DNA of 9,783 bases from Holosporaceae bacterium (GTDB lineage Bacteria > Pseudomonadota > Alphaproteobacteria > UBA3830): positions 1-9,783 of the forward strand of contig JAISMI010000087.1 of NCBI GenBank assembly GCA_031276835.1. Direction: 5' to 3'. This document shows positions 7,428-9,783 of the stretch, piece after piece. Numbering within the stretch: position 1 is the first letter of the stretch; each line of letters opens with the position of its first letter. A program made the translations under genes and the position numbers. Below the pieces are notes generated by a model. That model ran no database searches. It was given only the letters and a program-made list of their open reading frames with translations, and had not been told where the DNA came from.

Positions 7428-8784
7428 CTTCTCTAAACCCTAAAAATGTTATAATTTTCCTCCAAAAGTTTTCTTTTTTTTCGGATTCAGAGCTGTTTTT
7501 ATTGGTTTTTTCCAAGATTGCATTGAGTTTTTTGTTTAAACGATCCAATTGTTTCTTTATTTGCGACGCGCTGATTCCTGATTCGACATTATCCGTAAGG
7601 ACGCCGTTTATGGTGTTGAAAATTTCAGTACTTGCTCTCGTGTAGTTTTGGGCAAAATCTGCCGATGGTCTTGTGACGGCATTTTGTAAGGAATCGTACA
7701 AATACGCAAAAAACGGACTGTTGTTTAGAATTTCAGTATCTTTGTAGAGGCTCTTAAAAGCCGGCAAATAGGAATATTTCGACCGCAAACGCTGTTGAGG
7801 CTTGCTGGTGAGAAATTTTATTAAATCCGCCGCGTATTTTTTATGCTTGGAGTATTTTGAGACGGTCATGAACCACCCTCCAAGAACGCCGGAAGATTTT
7901 CCTCCATTTTCGCTGGGCGGAATTGGGATTACTCCGATTTTACCGGCCACCGCCGTTGACGGATCGTTTAACAAAGACCAAGCGTAGGGCCAATTTCTCA
8001 TGAATACGGCGTTTCCCGATTGAAACATGCCGCGCGCGTCCTCCTCGGAATAGTTCAGAACGCTACGGGTGGAGATGTTCTTTATGCATTCTGCCATAAA
8101 CATAGTGGCGTTGACGGCGGCGTTGGAGTTGATAGTCGCCTTTCCGTCGGTGATAATGGATCCGCCAAAAGAATCTAAGACCTCGGTGAAATTACAGGTC
8201 AAAATTTCAAAAGCTTTGGCTTGAAAAACAAATCCATAAAATTTATTTTTTTTGTTGGGATCTCTACGCTCCTCATTTTGAATATATTCCGCGGTTTCGT
8301 AGAGCTTTTCCCACGTCGTTGGAGCGGACTTCATGTATTTGGCCAATAGATCTACGCGATAGTATATGATGCCGCAGTCTGTATATAGAGGCAGCGCAAC
8401 CATTTTTTTGCCGCTATACATGCTTTGCTTAACGGCTTCAAAATAGTCGTCGACTTCTATTTCATAGGGTTTATAAAATTCGGTCAAGTCGGCCAGATAA
8501 TCCGAAAAGACGCCAATCCAGGCCACGTCCATTTGCAGTATATCCACGTCGAAGGATTCGGCGCTCATCCATTGTTTATACAGCGCGAAACACTCGTTGC
8601 TGGCGTGGGGAAGAGTGATGACCTCGACCTTATGCGTATCTCCAGTTTTTTTGACCCATTCGTCTATGGCTTCCTTTAGAAGAACAAGCTCCATTCCTTT
8701 CGATCTACAGGTAATCTTTAGAGTTACACATTGCGAGCTATGAAAACAGACCGCAAAAAATATAACGAGCAAAATTTTTCTCAT
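7414..8784 (-). CDS. thuE: Periplasmic sugar-binding protein, ThuE-like
   Basis: A 456-residue family 1 extracellular solute-binding protein that delivers a sugar to the ThuF/ThuG permeases. Residues 1-19 are a secretory signal (MRK, hydrophobic core, SSQC). SSQC is not a good lipobox, so signal peptidase I cleavage is likely. ThuE-like segments include MDVAWIG (85-91), IIYYRVDLLAKY (139-150), PTTWEKLYETAEYIQNEERR (155-174), FQSGNAVFMRNWPYAWSL (254-271), LGGWFMTVSKYSKH (301-314) and AVTRPSADFAQNY (369-381). Trp89, Trp265, Trp269 and Trp304 are candidates for stacking on sugar rings. The family mostly binds trehalose, maltose or sucrose; the exact ligand is not shown. The C-terminal 32 residues, rich in Lys, Glu and Ser, go beyond the usual family end. 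The gene starts 24 nt after aspS and overlaps thuF by 14 nt. Confidence 0.88.
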   Translation of the reverse strand: MRKILLVIFFAVCFHSSQCVTLKITCRSKGMELVLLKEAIDEWVKKTGDTHKVEVITLPHASNECFALYKQWMSAESFDVDILQMDVAWIGVFSDYLADLTEFYKPYEIEVDDYFEAVKQSMYSGKKMVALPLYTDCGIIYYRVDLLAKYMKSAPTTWEKLYETAEYIQNEERRDPNKKNKFYGFVFQAKAFEILTCNFTEVLDSFGGSIITDGKATINSNAAVNATMFMAECIKNISTRSVLNYSEEDARGMFQSGNAVFMRNWPYAWSLLNDPSTAVAGKIGVIPIPPSENGGKSSGVLGGWFMTVSKYSKHKKYAADLIKFLTSKPQQRLRSKYSYLPAFKSLYKDTEILNNSPFFAYLYDSLQNAVTRPSADFAQNYTRASTEIFNTINGVLTDNVESGISASQIKKQLDRLNKKLNAILEKTNKNSSESEKKENFWRKIITFLGFREDEIR

Positions 8785-8789
8785 GTCGA

Positions 8790-8795
8790 CCCCTT
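8790..8795 (-). promoter_or_regulatory. Shine-Dalgarno site of thuE
   Basis: On the - strand AAGGGG lies 5 nt before the ATG at 8784, in the 24-nt gap after aspS. It supports this start, which also gives the signal peptide. The gap is too short for a full promoter, so the importer genes are either co-transcribed with aspS or use a promoter inside it. Confidence 0.7.
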
Positions 8796-8808
8796 GATAA
8801 TCTGTTGG

Positions 8809-9783
8809 TCATTTTAGTGCTAATTTTTTTGATAAATCAAGTTTTATATGAAGTTCTTTTAATTGATTATCTGCGACGGCGGCGGGAGCGTTCATCATTA
8901 AATCCTGGGCCTGTTGGTTGAGAGGAAAAGCTATTACTTCCCGAATATTGGGCTCGTCGGCTATGAGCATAATTATTCTATCTATTCCTGGGGCGCACCC
9001 TCCATGAGGCGGCGCGCCGTACTGAAAGGCGTTGAACATTCCTTTGAATTTTTCTTTGGTGGTTTCCGCGTCGTATCCGGCTATTTCGAAGGCTTTTATC
9101 ATCAGCTCCGGCAGATGGTTTCTTATGGCGCCGCTGGAGAGCTCTACGCCGTTGCAGACGACGTCGTATTGATATGCTTTGATTTCCAGAGGATTCATCT
9201 TTTCCAGCGCCTCCATGCCTCCCTGCGGCATAGAAAATGGATTGTGGGAAAATTCTATCTTTCCGGTATCTTCGTTTAACTCATACATTGGAAAATCGAC
9301 AACCCAGCACAATTCAAAGCCGTCGGAGCACAGTCCAAGATCGGTTCCCAATTTCTGACGCAGCAATCCGGAGATTTTTTCCGCTTTTTTCCGTTGATCG
9401 CAGACAAAAAACACCGCTCCGCTATTGAACTCGTCGCTTTCCGACGCCGTCAATACTCGCTCTCCTATGGCATAAATTTCCTCTTTTGTGAGAAATTTCG
9501 CTATGGGACCTTTAACTTCTTCGCCGTCGAAAATAATGTAGCCAAGTCCAGGCATTTCGTGATCTTTGGCCCAGTCGTTTAATTTATCGAAAAAACTGCG
9601 CGGCTGCTTTTCGGCTCCGACTACGCCTACGGCGCGCACGACGGCTCCATTTTTTACGGCGTTCGAGAAGGCGGTAAAAGACGAACGTTCAAATATGTCT
9701 TTTAATTCGCGTATTAGGAGCGGGTTTCTTAAATCCGGCTTATCGCATCCGTAGCAAAGCAGTGCGTCTTCGTACGAAATTCT
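8809..9783 (-). CDS. aspS: Aspartyl-tRNA synthetase, C-terminal part
   Basis: The last 324 codons of AspRS, which charges tRNA-Asp with aspartate (in many bacteria also tRNA-Asn); the 5' half lies beyond the window. The frame is open to the window edge and begins [20 protein letters not shown], the normal bacterial AspRS sequence at this point, so the GTG at 9639 is internal and not a start. The bacterial-type insertion (GAD) domain follows, then catalytic-core segments [31 protein letters not shown] and motif 3 [10 protein letters not shown] (in-window residues 264-273, with the class II Arg at 269), then [20 protein letters not shown]. The wording fits an alphaproteobacterial enzyme. The gene ends with TGA at 8809-8811 and looks intact as far as it can be seen. 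Confidence 0.97.
   Translation of the reverse strand, partial: RISYEDALLCYGCDKPDLRNPLLIRELKDIFERSSFTAFSNAVKNGAVVRAVGVVGAEKQPRSFFDKLNDWAKDHEMPGLGYIIFDGEEVKGPIAKFLTKEEIYAIGERVLTASESDEFNSGAVFFVCDQRKKAEKISGLLRQKLGTDLGLCSDGFELCWVVDFPMYELNEDTGKIEFSHNPFSMPQGGMEALEKMNPLEIKAYQYDVVCNGVELSSGAIRNHLPELMIKAFEIAGYDAETTKEKFKGMFNAFQYGAPPHGGCAPGIDRIIMLIADEPNIREVIAFPLNQQAQDLMMNAPAAVADNQLKELHIKLDLSKKLALK

Noticed and set aside
8914..9279. 121-codon + strand open frame over aspS
   Set aside because: It lies opposite the most conserved catalytic part of aspS and has no family resemblance.
9637..9639. GTG at 9639 as the aspS start
   Set aside because: The frame continues to the window edge with 48 more codons of clear AspRS sequence, so the gene is cut by the window rather than shortened.

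Overview
The window looks like chromosomal DNA of an alphaproteobacterium with moderately AT-rich composition. The order cpaC-cpaD-cpaE-cpaF-tadB-tadC is the one used by alphaproteobacterial Tad/Flp pilus loci. The aspartyl-tRNA synthetase has the motifs of the bacterial type and reads like an alphaproteobacterial protein. The sugar-binding protein is closest by eye to ThuE of rhizobia and relatives. A host-associated lineage of intermediate GC would fit, but I cannot name the genus.

Region 1 (about 1-5625, + strand) is the distal part of a Tad pilus operon. It holds the C-terminus of the outer-membrane secretin (cpaC), the lipoprotein cpaD, the ParA/MinD-like localisation protein cpaE, the secretion ATPase cpaF, and the two inner-membrane platform proteins tadB and tadC. 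Gaps are 5-18 nt, with one 17-nt overlap, so this is one transcription unit whose promoter lies upstream of the window. CpaF powers assembly through the TadB/TadC platform, CpaE places the machine, CpaD supports the secretin, and the secretin is the exit channel. No pilin, prepilin peptidase, tadD or pseudopilin gene is in the window.

Region 2 (5626-5658) is a 33-nt convergent junction with a weak hairpin and a T-run that may terminate the pilus transcript.

Region 3 (5659-9783, - strand), read in its own direction, is the C-terminal 324 codons of aspS followed after 24 nt by a thuE-thuF-thuG sugar ABC importer set (binding protein, two permeases). These genes are packed with a 24-nt gap, a 14-nt overlap and a 2-nt gap. 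No ATP-binding subunit, hydrolase or regulator is in the window.

Every base is coding or within a gap shorter than 35 nt. I see no RNA gene, insertion sequence, CRISPR array or origin, and no previously undescribed system. The points worth a second look are an in-frame TAA just upstream of the recognisable secretin end, a serine-rich tail on CpaD made partly of a 12-nt tandem repeat, degenerate nucleotide-binding motifs in CpaE, a Gly-to-Ser change in the ThuF EAA loop, a charged C-terminal extension on ThuE, and the importer lacking its ATPase gene.
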